64,000 nucleotides of DNA from UBA7672 sp040398465 (GCA_040398465.1 JBBAUA010000011.1:1-64000); one strand, 5' to 3'; shown: positions 1-8,524, counted from the stretch's first letter. Translations and numbers: made by a program. The notes: generated by a model not told the origin, from the sequence alone.

Positions 1-1419
1 CACCTCGGTCCACTGGCGGCTGGTCGAGCCGATCAGCAGCTCGATCTCGCGCTTCTCTTCCGACAGTTCCTTGTGCTCGCGCCGGATCTCGATCTCTTCG
101 AGCTTGCGCAACGCGCGCAGGCGCATGTTGAGGATCGCTTCGACCTGGATCTCGCTGAGGCGAAACTTGGCCATCATCACCGACTTCGGATCGTCTTCGT
201 AGCGGATGATCCGGATCACTTCGTCGATGTTGAGATAGGCCTTGAGCAAGCCGTCGAGGATTTCGAGGCGGTTCTCGATCTTCTTCAGCCGGTGCGTCGC
301 GCGGCGCACGATGACTTCGCGGCGGTGGTCGAGATAGCAGTTCAACAGGTCGCGCAGGCCCATCACCTTGGGCACGCCATGGTCGAGAACGTTCATGTTA
401 ACCGGGAAGCGCGTCTCAAGCTCGCACTGGCGGAACAGGCTGGCCATGAAGACGTCCGGCTCGATGGCGCGCGTCTTCGGCGTCAGCACGATGCGGACAT
501 CCTCGGTGGATTCATCCATCGCATCTTCGAGCATCGGGGCCTTCTTGGTCTCGATCAGCTCGGCCAGACGCTCCATCAGCTTGGATTTCTGCACCTGGTA
601 GGGAATCTCGGTGACGATGACGCGCCACATGCCGCGGCCGAGATCTTCCTTCGTCCACTTGGCCTGGCAGCGGATGCCGCCACGGCCCGTCGCATAGACT
701 TCGCGCAGGCCTTCCTTCGTCTCAACGATGACGCCGCCAGTCGGAAAGTCAGGACCGGAGACGATCATGAGCAGGTCGTCCACTGTCGCTTTGGGATGAT
801 CCAGCAGGTGGATCGCGGCGTCGATGCACTCGGCGGGATTATGCGGCGGGATCGACGTTGCCATGCCGACCGCGATGCCGGACGAGCCATTCACCAGCAG
901 GTTGGGAAAGCCCGAGGCGAGAACCACCGGCTCCTTGTGCGTGCCGTCATATGTCTCGCGGAAATCGACCGCGTCGTCGTCGAGGCCTTCGAGCAGCAGC
1001 ATCGCCGCCGGCGTCAGCTTTGCTTCGGTGTAGCGGAAGGCGGCAGCCGCATCGCCGTCAATGTTGCCGAAGTTCCCCTGGCCATCCACCAGCGGTGTGC
1101 GCGTCGCAAAGTCCTGCGCCAAACGCACCATCGCGTCGTAGATCGATTGGTCGCCGTGCGGGTGATACTTACCGATAACTTCGCCGACCACGGTGGCCGA
1201 CTTGCGGTGGCCGCCAGTCGGGTTCAGGCCGAGCTGGCTCATCGCGTAGAGGATGCGGCGGTGGACAGGCTTCAGGCCGTCGCGCGCATCTGGCAGCGCA
1301 CGGGCGGTGATCGTCGACAGCGCATAGGCGAGGTAGCGCTTCGACAGCGCCTCGTTGATCGGTTCCTCGATGATGTCGCCGCCATTGTCGGGCGGATCGA
1401 TCGTGGTGTTCTTGGCCAT
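1..1419 (-). CDS. parC: DNA topoisomerase IV subunit A, C-terminus outside the window
   Basis: The breakage-reunion subunit of topoisomerase IV, which decatenates daughter chromosomes together with ParE. About 473 N-terminal residues are visible, starting MAKNTTIDPP, and the frame is open to the left edge. The topoisomerase IIA winged-helix region is clear: DGLKPVHRRILYAM near residue 47, the quinolone-determining stretch HPHGDQSIYDAM near 86-97, and the catalytic tyrosine in AAFRYTEA (Tyr130). The N-terminal LSKRYLAYALSTITARALPD fits alphaproteobacterial ParC better than GyrA; this is a family judgement, because the C-terminal domain that separates them best is not in view. It is transcribed divergently from the gene at 1568. 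Confidence 0.93.
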   Translation of the reverse strand, partial: MAKNTTIDPPDNGGDIIEEPINEALSKRYLAYALSTITARALPDARDGLKPVHRRILYAMSQLGLNPTGGHRKSATVVGEVIGKYHPHGDQSIYDAMVRLAQDFATRTPLVDGQGNFGNIDGDAAAAFRYTEAKLTPAAMLLLEGLDDDAVDFRETYDGTHKEPVVLASGFPNLLVNGSSGIAVGMATSIPPHNPAECIDAAIHLLDHPKATVDDLLMIVSGPDFPTGGVIVETKEGLREVYATGRGGIRCQAKWTKEDLGRGMWRVIVTEIPYQVQKSKLMERLAELIETKKAPMLEDAMDESTEDVRIVLTPKTRAIEPDVFMASLFRQCELETRFPVNMNVLDHGVPKVMGLRDLLNCYLDHRREVIVRRATHRLKKIENRLEILDGLLKAYLNIDEVIRIIRYEDDPKSVMMAKFRLSEIQVEAILNMRLRALRKLEEIEIRREHKELSEEKREIELLIGSTSRQWTEV

Positions 1420-1452
1420 GCTCTACTCGTTTCGAATCAGACCGGTGAAATT

Positions 1453-1472
1453 CGCCCTGCCCGCTCAGGGCG
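1453..1472. repeat. Short inverted repeat in the parC divergent promoter region
   Basis: CGCCCTG and CAGGGCG are perfect 7-nt arms around a 6-nt loop, in the 148-bp region between divergent parC and the gene at 1568. It lies 33 bp upstream of the parC start, so an operator or 5'-leader hairpin is possible. No sigma-70 boxes were recognised with confidence nearby. Confidence 0.35.
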
Positions 1473-1567
1473 GTCAATCTTCAGACGCTCCGGCTAGCTC
1501 ACACACTGTTAGTAATCTGAAAACACCCGTGGCATAGCGCGTCCCGCCGGGAAAAACTGGGGGCAAG

Positions 1568-2830
1568 ATGGGACTCGATTACAGCTCGCATCCAGTCGAT
1601 CCGGAGTTGTTTCGCTCGCGCCTTGTTCCCTACGCCATGGGTCAGGGTGATATCTCCGACCTGCTGGACCGCGCGGTCGACCTGGCCGAGGTGCTACACC
1701 GGGCATCGACCTGGGCACTGGCCACGACGCGGCTGTCGAGCGCCATGCGGGAAGCACAGGAAGCCGTCGCCCCGATCGTCACGCACCGCTACCTGACACC
1801 AAGAAAGCAGAACCTTCTGGGGAGGCTCCTCGGCCGCGCCTCTCCGATGGTCGAAGAGAGTTATCAGACGCCGGCGTACTCACCCGGCATTCCGGGGTTC
1901 GATTCCGACCTTCACGTCTGGGGCCGGCCTTTCTTCATTACATCGCAGACCCCCGCAGAGGCCCTCGCTGCATACCAGTCATTTCTCGACGGCGCCGGTC
2001 AACCCCCGTCGAAAATCGACGCGCTGTGCGCTGCAATGCTGGCCGATCTCGACGCACGCCGCTCGCAGCCTCTCCAAGAACTCGACACGGCTGTTGCCGA
2101 AGCTGTTGGAAAAGCGCCGCCCTATCTCTCCGCAGTGGAAGTCGATCCTGAGCTGTCGGCGTACGATCGTGTTCGTGCTCGCAAACATGGTGTCGCCCAA
2201 TGGAACGCGATCCGGGCGATCTGGGACCGACGTGCGGCAACAGCGCCTTTCGACCTTGAGTTGCTGGAACAGGAAGCGCGGGTCGCAGCCGGCCTGCCGC
2301 CACAGGAAGAGGATAGCGGATGGATCGAAGTCAGCGATCCGAACGTGAAACGCAGCAGCCTGATAACGGCAGCTGACGCGCTTGCCGGTCTGCCCTTTCG
2401 GATCATGCAGTTCGCCGCCGAATTGCAGCCGGGCTGGATGGGGAAAGGCCGGGCGCATGCCTCGTCGATTTTTCTGCATCTAAACATCAATACAGATGAT
2501 CTTTTCGAGAAACCCGCCCCGCTATTCGACAGAATGATCGCTGCGGCCCGTGCTACGGGTCGCGATTTCCATCGCGGCCTGGCGGACAATTTCTCCCTCG
2601 GCGCCTATGTGCCGCCGGAGAAAGCCCCTCGTCTTGTTGAATTGCTGGAGACGAACGAGCATCGATTGATCCGGGCATGGGTAACCGACGAGTCCAATCC
2701 GTTTCAGATGGAGTCGGGCCTGACGGGCCACCTCAAGAATCTCGAACCCGCAAAGTACGCCGCCAGCAAGGGATGGGGCTATCTTGAAGCAGCCGAAATC
2801 TATCCGGGCTTCCTCGGCATAACCAACTGA
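1568..2830 (+). CDS. Uncharacterised soluble protein, 420 aa
   Basis: I do not recognise this family. The protein begins MGLDYSSHPVDPELF and has no signal peptide or membrane segment, so it is probably cytoplasmic. The first 250 residues look largely helical (for example a Leu/Ala-rich stretch near residues 25-75). The second half has alternating hydrophobic segments and ends GWGYLEAAEIYPGFLG. Codon use and GC content match the neighbours, which argues for a resident gene. It is divergent from parC and convergent with recO, with only 10 bp between its stop and the recO stop, so it is probably a single-gene unit. The ATG start lies just after a GGGGGCAAG stretch that can serve as ribosome binding site. 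Confidence 0.8.
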   Translation: MGLDYSSHPVDPELFRSRLVPYAMGQGDISDLLDRAVDLAEVLHRASTWALATTRLSSAMREAQEAVAPIVTHRYLTPRKQNLLGRLLGRASPMVEESYQTPAYSPGIPGFDSDLHVWGRPFFITSQTPAEALAAYQSFLDGAGQPPSKIDALCAAMLADLDARRSQPLQELDTAVAEAVGKAPPYLSAVEVDPELSAYDRVRARKHGVAQWNAIRAIWDRRAATAPFDLELLEQEARVAAGLPPQEEDSGWIEVSDPNVKRSSLITAADALAGLPFRIMQFAAELQPGWMGKGRAHASSIFLHLNINTDDLFEKPAPLFDRMIAAARATGRDFHRGLADNFSLGAYVPPEKAPRLVELLETNEHRLIRAWVTDESNPFQMESGLTGHLKNLEPAKYAASKGWGYLEAAEIYPGFLGITN

Positions 2831-2840
2831 GCAGCTGGCG

Positions 2841-3581
2841 TCAGGCGGTCGAGAGCCTCCCGGCACGCTCCAGACGGTCAATCATCAGATAGCGCGCTTC
2901 CGGTACGGGCTTGTTGAGATCGGCGAACAATCGCTGGCCGAGAAAATGTCCCGTGAGGCGAAAGCCGTTGTGAATATCGACAGGCGTCACTGGCGCGGTG
3001 TTTTCCACGAGGAATTGCGGCAGCGGAAGAAGCCGGTCGAGAAATGCGCCGGCGTCCGATCCGCGCACGGCGCGTCCCGATTTCGGACTTACATGGGTAA
3101 GGCCATCATTGGCGCCTGACACAGCGCAGTTTTCGAGGTCCAGCCCGTATCCAAGCATGGTCAGCAGGCCCAGCTCCCAGCGGATGAACAGCGCCGGCCA
3201 GACCTCCTCATTGCCGAGCATGTCCAGCAGTGTCTCGGAAGCGTCATAAAGCGCAGGCTTCGCCTCGCCCTCCGGCAGAGCGGCCGCGAGCAGCTCGCTT
3301 AGCGCCGAGAGCCCGGCCAGCGCCTCGCCGCTCGCCATGTGGACGGCGGCTCGCTCGGTCTCCGTCTCTGCGGTGAAGAAGCCGAGATTGCTCTCGCCGC
3401 CTTTCCACGTCACGCTGAGAGTGTTCCCCGGCTGCATCGGCGCACGTTTCTTCTGGCTGGCGCCGCCATAGACCATACCGCGCCGCCGGCCGTGCCCGCG
3501 CGCGAAGACTTCGAGGATCGCGCCGGTCTCGCCGAAACGCCTCAAGCCCAGCGAGATCGCCTGGTCACTCCACTCAGCCAT
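2841..3581 (-). CDS. recO: DNA repair protein RecO
   Basis: RecO loads RecA onto SSB-coated DNA in the RecFOR gap-repair pathway. The 246-aa length is typical. The N-terminal OB-fold starts MAEWSDQAISLGLRRFGETGAILEVFARGHGRRRGMV in pattern: the usual RecO opening of a short strand, then GE.xxIL..FT..G.. and a basic turn. The central block EVWPALFIRWELGLLTMLGYGLDLENCAVSG matches the helical RecO C-domain, where many homologues bind zinc. Only one cysteine (in ENCAVSG) is visible here, so a zinc site is unlikely. It is usually linked to era/parC regions in alphaproteobacteria, which fits parC nearby. Confidence 0.92.
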   Translation of the reverse strand: MAEWSDQAISLGLRRFGETGAILEVFARGHGRRRGMVYGGASQKKRAPMQPGNTLSVTWKGGESNLGFFTAETETERAAVHMASGEALAGLSALSELLAAALPEGEAKPALYDASETLLDMLGNEEVWPALFIRWELGLLTMLGYGLDLENCAVSGANDGLTHVSPKSGRAVRGSDAGAFLDRLLPLPQFLVENTAPVTPVDIHNGFRLTGHFLGQRLFADLNKPVPEARYLMIDRLERAGRLSTA

Positions 3582-3672
3582 GCCGGAGGGATAGGCCGAT
3601 GCGCCGGAAACTCAACCGTGCCGATCAGCAAGGTTGACCTGCGCCTTCCCTTGTCCCACATGCCCCGCAAGC

Positions 3673-3715
3673 GAGGACGACCTCCCCCTTCCGGGCAACA
3701 TTCGGGACGGCCCGA
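3673..3715 (+). promoter_or_regulatory. Guanidine-II (mini-ykkC) riboswitch
   Basis: Two small hairpins each close an ACGR tetraloop, the diagnostic feature of guanidine-II aptamers. Hairpin 1 is GAGG-ACGA-CCTC (3673-3684). Hairpin 2 is TCGGG-ACGG-CCCGA (3702-3715, 5 bp). They are separated by 17 nt. The second hairpin is followed by AAGGGAGG (3721-3728), a Shine-Dalgarno sequence 6 nt before the sugE start. In known examples guanidine binding stabilises the paired hairpins and frees the ribosome binding site, switching on a guanidinium exporter. The gene directly downstream is exactly that type, which makes the call strong. Confidence 0.85.
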
Positions 3716-3734
3716 CCTTCAAGGGAGGGCCATC

Positions 3735-4055
3735 ATGGCCTGGGTGTTTCTTGGCGTAGCCGGACTTCTCGAAGTCGTCTGGGCCTACATGCTCAAGGTG
3801 TCGGACGGCTTCTCGAAACCCGTCGAGTCCGCCATCGCGATCGTGGCGATGATCGCCAGTTTCTGGCTGCTGTCGCTGGCGATGAAGGAGCTTCCGCTTG
3901 GCACGGCCTACGCGATCTGGACCGGCGTCGGCGCGGTTGGCGCCTTCATCCTCGGCATCATCGTGCTTGGCGAGGCGGCGACGCCCATGCGCATCGCATC
4001 GGCGCTTCTTATCCTGGCAGGCATGATCGGGCTGAAGCTGGCGTCCGACGCCTAG
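3735..4055 (+). CDS. sugE: Small multidrug resistance family guanidinium exporter (SugE/Gdx)
   Basis: A 106-aa inner-membrane protein with four hydrophobic helices, the size of SMR transporters, which work as dual-topology dimers. It starts MAWVFLGVAGLLEVVWAYMLK, containing the invariant membrane glutamate (Glu13 in LLEVVWA), followed by the G-rich helix 3 LGTAYAIWTGVGAVGA. The WAYMLK pattern and GEAATPMRIA near the end fit the SugE/Gdx branch rather than EmrE drug exporters. Gdx proteins exchange guanidinium for protons. The start at 3735 was chosen because AAGGGAGG lies 6 nt upstream and because an in-frame upstream extension would swallow the riboswitch. Expression is probably guanidine-induced. 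Confidence 0.93.
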   Translation: MAWVFLGVAGLLEVVWAYMLKVSDGFSKPVESAIAIVAMIASFWLLSLAMKELPLGTAYAIWTGVGAVGAFILGIIVLGEAATPMRIASALLILAGMIGLKLASDA

Positions 4056-4206
4056 ACGCGATCGACCGCTTCATGTGCAGCGACGATCCGCTAGCATTCA
4101 CACGAGCCCGCTTCGCGACCGGGACGTTACACGATCGTCAGGAGCCTTGGCGCGCCACGAGACCGGGAAGGCGGCCTCAAGCACGTTCGACAAGACAATC
4201 GGCGTG

Positions 4207-4857
4207 CTAGCCGGGCAATTTCCGCAGCACGTATTCGATCTTCGAACCCTCGGCGTCGAACGCGGTTTTGACCCACCGGCCTTGCGCGTCATACCAGAAG
4301 CTGGCGTCGAGTTCGGAGTCGACATCATAACGCCGGGCGTCGATCATGCCGCTTCCGGTCTTCACCTTCTCAATGCCGCGGTCGGAGACCTTCATCGGTA
4401 GTTTTTCGCCAGTCTCGGTCGAAAACAGGAAACCCTGACGCATCTGGTCTTCATTCCAGTGCGTTGACGGGATTAGAGGCGAATTCAGCATTCCCTTGAA
4501 CTTCTCGCCCTTCACATTCAAACCGCCCTCGATGGCTTCAACCGACAGCGTTTTCCACTTGCCGCCCGTCTTGGTGCGCGAACCGATCCAGACCAGACGA
4601 CCGCCAGTGTACTTCTCCGTCACGTCATGAAGATGTTCGAACAGGGTGAGAGGGCCGAGCGTCACGCGCAGTTCGACGTCGGTATCGACCGTCAGGGTGT
4701 CACCATTGCGATCAAATTTGAGAATGTGCGTGCCGAATTTGCCGCCATCTCGCAGGACATCGAACTCCAGGCGGGTACCGTGCGCCGGCTTCCAGGGCTG
4801 GGCCAGCGCCGGCATGGGGGCAAGAACGGCGAGGAAAAGCAACGAAATCAGTTTCAT
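4207..4857 (-). CDS. Secreted DUF6134-like protein
   Basis: A 216-aa exported protein of unknown function. It starts MKLISLLFLAVLAPMPALAQ, a clear Sec signal peptide with cleavage after ALA. The mature part is beta-rich (LEFDVLRDGGKFGTHILKFDRNGDTLTVDTDVEL, then LTLFEHLHDVTEKYTGGRL), the pattern of the DUF6134 family of periplasmic proteins. The short start at 4857 was preferred to longer in-frame ones because it gives the signal peptide and avoids overlapping cysK. It is transcribed divergently from cysK across a 147-bp region. Confidence 0.8.
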   Translation of the reverse strand: MKLISLLFLAVLAPMPALAQPWKPAHGTRLEFDVLRDGGKFGTHILKFDRNGDTLTVDTDVELRVTLGPLTLFEHLHDVTEKYTGGRLVWIGSRTKTGGKWKTLSVEAIEGGLNVKGEKFKGMLNSPLIPSTHWNEDQMRQGFLFSTETGEKLPMKVSDRGIEKVKTGSGMIDARRYDVDSELDASFWYDAQGRWVKTAFDAEGSKIEYVLRKLPG

Positions 4858-4950
4858 CGGGGCCTCATGTGTCAGGCGTGTTACGCGCCCTTGCCCGCCC
4901 CGGATCATGGCTACGCTGTTGATCCGTGGGCGCAATCTCCCTAGTTCATA

Positions 4951-4980
4951 GGAACAATCCGGAACCCGCCGGAACCAACC
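4951..4980. repeat. Three tandem GGAACnnnCC decamers upstream of cysK
   Basis: Three consecutive 10-bp units, GGAACAATCC, GGAACCCGCC and GGAACCAACC, sit in perfect phase, each on the same face of the DNA helix. They lie in the divergent promoter region between the DUF6134-like gene and cysK, 25-54 bp before the cysK start. Regular helical spacing suggests a multi-site operator. No regulator is identified, and GGAAC here is not followed by an EcfG -10 box at the right distance. Confidence 0.5.
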
Positions 4981-5004
4981 TCTCCAGACCCGATGGGGCG
5001 ACCG

Positions 5005-6009
5005 ATGCGCACCTACGCCAACGTGATCGAGGCCATCGGCCGAACGCCCCTGATCAAGCTCCGCCGCGCGTCCGAACTCAGCGGCGCAAACATCTATGGC
5101 AAGGCCGAGTTCCTGAACCCCGGCCAGTCCGTCAAGGACCGCGCAGCCCTCGGCATGATCCGCGACGCTGAAAAGTCGGGCGCGCTCAAGCCGGGCGGTG
5201 TGATTGTCGAGGGAACGGCAGGGAACACCGGCATTGGCCTCGCCGTGGTCGGCAACGCGCTGGGCTATCGGACCGTGATCGTGATGCCGCGCACCCAGAG
5301 CCAGGAAAAAAAGGACGCCGTGCGCAGCCTCGGCGCGAAGCTGGTCGAGGTGGACGCCGTCCCCTACGCCAACCCTAACCATTACGTGAAGTATTCCGCC
5401 CGCCTTGCTGAAGAGATGGCGAAAACGGAGCCGCTGGGAGCCGTGTGGGCCAATCAGTTCGACAACATCGCCAACCGCCGCGCTCACTACGAAACCACCG
5501 GCCCCGAGATCTGGGAACAGACGGACGGCAAGGTCGATGGGTTCGTCTGCGCGGTCGGTTCCGGCGGCACGATCGGAGGCGTGTCGATGGCGCTGAAGGA
5601 GCGGAGCCGCAAGATCCAGATCGGCCTGGCGGACCCCGGCGGCGCATCGCTTTTTTCGTACTACAAGACCGGCGAGCTGAAGTCCGAGGGAACGTCCATC
5701 ACTGAAGGCATCGGCCAGTCGCGCATCACCGCGAACCTGGAGGGTGTGGAGGTCGATGACGCCTGGCGGATAGACGACGCTGACGCCCTCCGGATCGTGT
5801 TCGACCTTACACGCGAGGAGGGAATGTGCCTTGGCGGCTCGTCGGGGATCAACATCGCCGGCGCGATCGAACTGGGCCGGAAACTGGGCCCCGGCTCAAC
5901 CATCGTCACCATCCTGTGCGACTACGGCAACCGCTACCTGTCAAAGCTCTACAACGGCTCTTTCCTGAAGGAAAAAGGCCTGCCCGTTCCGTCCTGGTAT
6001 GAAAGCTAG
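5005..6009 (+). CDS. cysK: Cysteine synthase A (O-acetylserine sulfhydrylase)
   Basis: Makes L-cysteine from O-acetylserine and sulfide using pyridoxal phosphate. The protein has 334 aa. It contains NPGQSVKDRAA with the PLP lysine (Lys44), the substrate loop EGTAGNTGIGLA near 69-80, the phosphate-binding GSGGTIGG near 185-192 and GGSSGIN near the C-terminus. The start at 5005 gives the usual family N-terminus MRTYANVIEAIGRTPLIKL and has GGGG 6 nt upstream. An ATG at 4993 in the same frame would add four residues. Its partners in sulfur metabolism, sseA and metC, lie 1.6 kb downstream. Confidence 0.95.
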   Translation: MRTYANVIEAIGRTPLIKLRRASELSGANIYGKAEFLNPGQSVKDRAALGMIRDAEKSGALKPGGVIVEGTAGNTGIGLAVVGNALGYRTVIVMPRTQSQEKKDAVRSLGAKLVEVDAVPYANPNHYVKYSARLAEEMAKTEPLGAVWANQFDNIANRRAHYETTGPEIWEQTDGKVDGFVCAVGSGGTIGGVSMALKERSRKIQIGLADPGGASLFSYYKTGELKSEGTSITEGIGQSRITANLEGVEVDDAWRIDDADALRIVFDLTREEGMCLGGSSGINIAGAIELGRKLGPGSTIVTILCDYGNRYLSKLYNGSFLKEKGLPVPSWYES

Positions 6010-6239
6010 GCCAGCAGCCGTGTCGCGATGTAACCGACGCCCGACCAGAAGGCGGCGCAGAACAGCACGACGACCAGCGTCACCTTCCACCGGCCCCAGC
6101 GAGGCTCGTGAGCGAGTGCGTCTTCATCGGCGTCGCTGCGGCGGAGGCTGCCTGCGAACGGCGCGCCTGTTTCGCCTTGCAGCGGGGCGCTACGCCAGAT
6201 CGACTGATGCTCTGTAATTGCCAATCGCAACTCCAACAC
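6006..6239 (-). CDS. Small membrane protein, single C-terminal transmembrane helix
   Basis: A 77-aa protein with a hydrophilic N-terminal half and one membrane helix near residues 52-75 (VTLVVVLFCAAFWSGVGYIA). The PRWGRWK cluster before the helix places positive charges at the inner face. Its stop overlaps the cysK stop by four bases (convergent). The initiation codon is uncertain: internal starts would give a shorter form. No family recognised; the membrane helix and position support a real gene. Confidence 0.55.
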   Translation of the reverse strand: MLELRLAITEHQSIWRSAPLQGETGAPFAGSLRRSDADEDALAHEPRWGRWKVTLVVVLFCAAFWSGVGYIATRLLA

Positions 6240-6436
6240 ATTCGATCGACCCGCAGTAGAGAACGCGTGAGCGACCTTGCTGTCACAATTGGACAGGCGG
6301 CTTAAGAATCCTTCAAGCCTGCTCGGGAACTAAGTTTACTGATCGCGCCGTCAGCTTCGTCAGGGAATCGTCAGCGACCGCAGCGTCAGCGTTACAGGCT
6401 TGATAGTATCCGACAATATTGCCGCGCTGCGGCGTG

Positions 6437-7129
6437 TCAGTAGGCGCCGAGGCCAAGCAGTACGACGGGGATCGCAAGCATGCAGATCCGTAGGTCCTGC
6501 CAGATCGACCAGTTCATCACGTAGCGTACATCGAGCGCGACGCGTTCTGGATAGGTGAGCCGGTTGCGGCCCATGACCTGCCACAGCCCAAGCACGCCTG
6601 GCCGGACTGCGGTATAGAAAGGATAGGCCGATCCGTAGCGATTAACTTCGGCAGCGGTGACGGGCCGGGGGCCGATCAGGGACATCTCGCCACGCAGGAT
6701 GTTCACAAGCTGCGGCAGCTCATCGAGGCTGCTCTTGCGAAGGATGCGGCCGACGACAGTCACGCGCGGATCCTTCCGGAGTTTCTGATAGCTGCTCCAC
6801 TCCTCCCGAGCGACCGGGTCATCCGCAAGGAGCTGGGCAAGACGCACCTCTGCATCCACACGCATCGAGCGAAACTTCAGAACCATGAATTGCTGGCCAT
6901 CGCGCCCGACACGCAGCTGTCTGAACAGGGCCGGCCCTGGATCGAAGACCTTGATCGCCGCATAGATGGCCATCAGCAGCGGCGACAGGAAGACGAGCAA
7001 CGGAAACGCGACGAGGACGTCCATTGCCCGCTTGAGGCCGCTGGTCTGCACGCGATAGCTGGGTCCGGCGACCGGAGCATCGCTCCAGACCTCGAACCGG
7101 CCAGCTTCGAGGCCGCCGCCATCATCCAT
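6437..7129 (-). CDS. Priming sugar transferase (polyprenyl-phosphate hexose-1-phosphate transferase)
   Basis: A 230-aa bacterial sugar transferase of the WcaJ/ExoY/PssY type, which moves a sugar-1-phosphate onto undecaprenyl phosphate to start an exopolysaccharide repeat unit. Visible signatures are KRAMDVLVAFPLLVFLSPLL (membrane-inserted hairpin), VLKFRSMR, the catalytic SLDELPQLVNIL, SLIGPRPVT, and VRPGVLGLWQVMGRNRLTYPERVALD in pattern. The start at 7129 has AAGGA 6 nt upstream; longer in-frame starts reach 7207. There is no large N-terminal membrane domain, so it is a short PssY/ExoY-type enzyme. It is the likely first enzyme for the polysaccharide genes at 9.7-21.5 kb. Confidence 0.92.
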   Translation of the reverse strand: MDDGGGLEAGRFEVWSDAPVAGPSYRVQTSGLKRAMDVLVAFPLLVFLSPLLMAIYAAIKVFDPGPALFRQLRVGRDGQQFMVLKFRSMRVDAEVRLAQLLADDPVAREEWSSYQKLRKDPRVTVVGRILRKSSLDELPQLVNILRGEMSLIGPRPVTAAEVNRYGSAYPFYTAVRPGVLGLWQVMGRNRLTYPERVALDVRYVMNWSIWQDLRICMLAIPVVLLGLGAY

Positions 7130-7657
7130 TGCACTGTCCTTTGGCGGACCCGTCGTGGCCATCCGCAATGATGGCAAACGCAATACCCGGACCAGTGAGC
7201 AGCGCATTGGCGGGTTCCACAGACCGCGGTCTGCGGCGACCGTTTCTGGCCTCGTTCATGCGCCGGCAGGGCTGATAATCCCGGTGAGCGCGAGTTCACT
7301 GCCGCCGATGCGCGGCGAACGGGAGCAATCATCCCATTAGCCATGTTCGCTCGAGGAAAGCTGCGATCGAGATGCAAGACATGGGCTTCGCGCCCGGCGC
7401 GAAGCTTTGAAAAAACAAGACAGATCGAGATTTCCGCCGCCAGGCTGTCGCGTTTCCGAACAGCTGCCGCCAGCCACCGTCAGCCCGGCAAGAGCACCAG
7501 CCGCGGCGCGCATTAACAATACATCTCTCAGCGTCATGCGCCGATCCATCCCGCTTTTCCCCTGTTGCGAGCATTGACTTCACATACTCGCCTTGCCGGA
7601 GCGTGCGGCTCTGGCTAGGTGGAAGCGGTCATTCGTCAGAGCATGGAGCCGGCCCCT
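7130..7657. other. Region of 528 bp without a confident gene
   Basis: This stretch between the divergent sugar transferase and sseA holds no convincing coding frame. A minus-strand frame at 7337-7549 (about 70 codons, start MDRRMTLRDVLL) has an Ala/Gly-rich hydrophobic N-terminus, but its remainder looks random. A 10-nt inverted repeat, GCTTCGCGCC/GGCGCGAAGC with one central base, occupies 7385-7405 and is followed by an A-rich run. It probably carries the divergent promoters and perhaps a terminator-like structure. Confidence 0.4.
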
Positions 7658-8521
7658 ATGGTCGCGCCTTTCACACCGGAAAAGCCGGTCATTTCGGCCG
7701 AGTGGCTGAGGACGCATCTCGCCGCGCCGGACGTGCGCGTCCTCGATTGCACCTGGTTCATGCCTGGATCGCCGCAGACCGGGAAGCAGGCCTATGACGC
7801 GCACCACATTCCCGGCGCGCGGCATTTCGATATCGACGATATCGCCGACACAACCATCCCCCTGCCCCACATGCTGCCGCCGCCTGAGAAATTTTCCTCG
7901 CGCGTCCGGCGGCTGGGACTTGGCGATGGCCACCGCATCATATGCTACGACCAGAACGGGCTCCTAGCTTCCGCCCGCGCATGGTGGATGTTCCGCGCGA
8001 TGGGCCACGCAGACGTCGCCGTACTGGATGGCGGCTTCAATACCTGGCGCGAGGCCGGCGGCGCCGTCGAAGACCTGCCGCCGCACTTCATGGCGGACCG
8101 GCACTTCACGGTCCGCCCGCGCCGCGACCTTGTCCGCAATCTCGATCAGATGAAGCAGACGGTAGGCGGCGGGGCAGCACAGGTGGTTGACGCCCGCTCC
8201 GGCCCGCGCTTCCGCGGCGAAGTCGAAGAGCCGCGCCCCGGCCTGCGCAAGGGGCACATGCCCGGCGCCTTGAACGTTTACTATGCCGACCTGATCGCCG
8301 CTGACGGGCGCCTCAAGCCGGAAGCAGAACTGCGGGCGGCGTTCGAGAAAGCCGGTGTCGACCTTTCCCGGCCTATCATCAACAGCTGCGGATCCGGCGT
8401 CACGGCCGCCATCGTCGCGCTCGCACAATCCATGGTCGGGCACGACGACGCTGCCGTCTATGACGGGTCGTGGGCCGAGTGGGCGCAGCCGGAGAGCGGC
8501 GGCGCGGTCGAGACGGGCTGA
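7658..8521 (+). CDS. sseA: 3-mercaptopyruvate sulfurtransferase
   Basis: A 287-aa two-domain rhodanese that moves sulfur from 3-mercaptopyruvate to thiol acceptors or cyanide. The first domain contains VLDCTWFMPG and HHIPGARHFDIDDIAD; the second has VVDARSGPRFRGEVEEPRPGLRKGHMPGA in pattern. The active-site loop is CGSGVTA, with catalytic Cys near 244. That loop is typical of mercaptopyruvate rather than thiosulfate sulfurtransferases. The ATG at 7658 has GGAG 9 nt upstream; ATG 7643 and GTG 7619 are in-frame alternatives. metC starts 3 nt after its stop, so the two form an operon in sulfur amino acid metabolism. Confidence 0.93.
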   Translation: MVAPFTPEKPVISAEWLRTHLAAPDVRVLDCTWFMPGSPQTGKQAYDAHHIPGARHFDIDDIADTTIPLPHMLPPPEKFSSRVRRLGLGDGHRIICYDQNGLLASARAWWMFRAMGHADVAVLDGGFNTWREAGGAVEDLPPHFMADRHFTVRPRRDLVRNLDQMKQTVGGGAAQVVDARSGPRFRGEVEEPRPGLRKGHMPGALNVYYADLIAADGRLKPEAELRAAFEKAGVDLSRPIINSCGSGVTAAIVALAQSMVGHDDAAVYDGSWAEWAQPESGGAVETG

Positions 8522-8524
8522 ACA

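Noticed and set aside
73..1497. Plus-strand frame of 474 codons
   Set aside because: It is antisense to parC, which shows clear topoisomerase motifs on the minus strand.
7337..7549. Small protein gene on the minus strand
   Set aside because: Only the hydrophobic N-terminus looks protein-like; the rest is random-looking, with no clear ribosome binding site.
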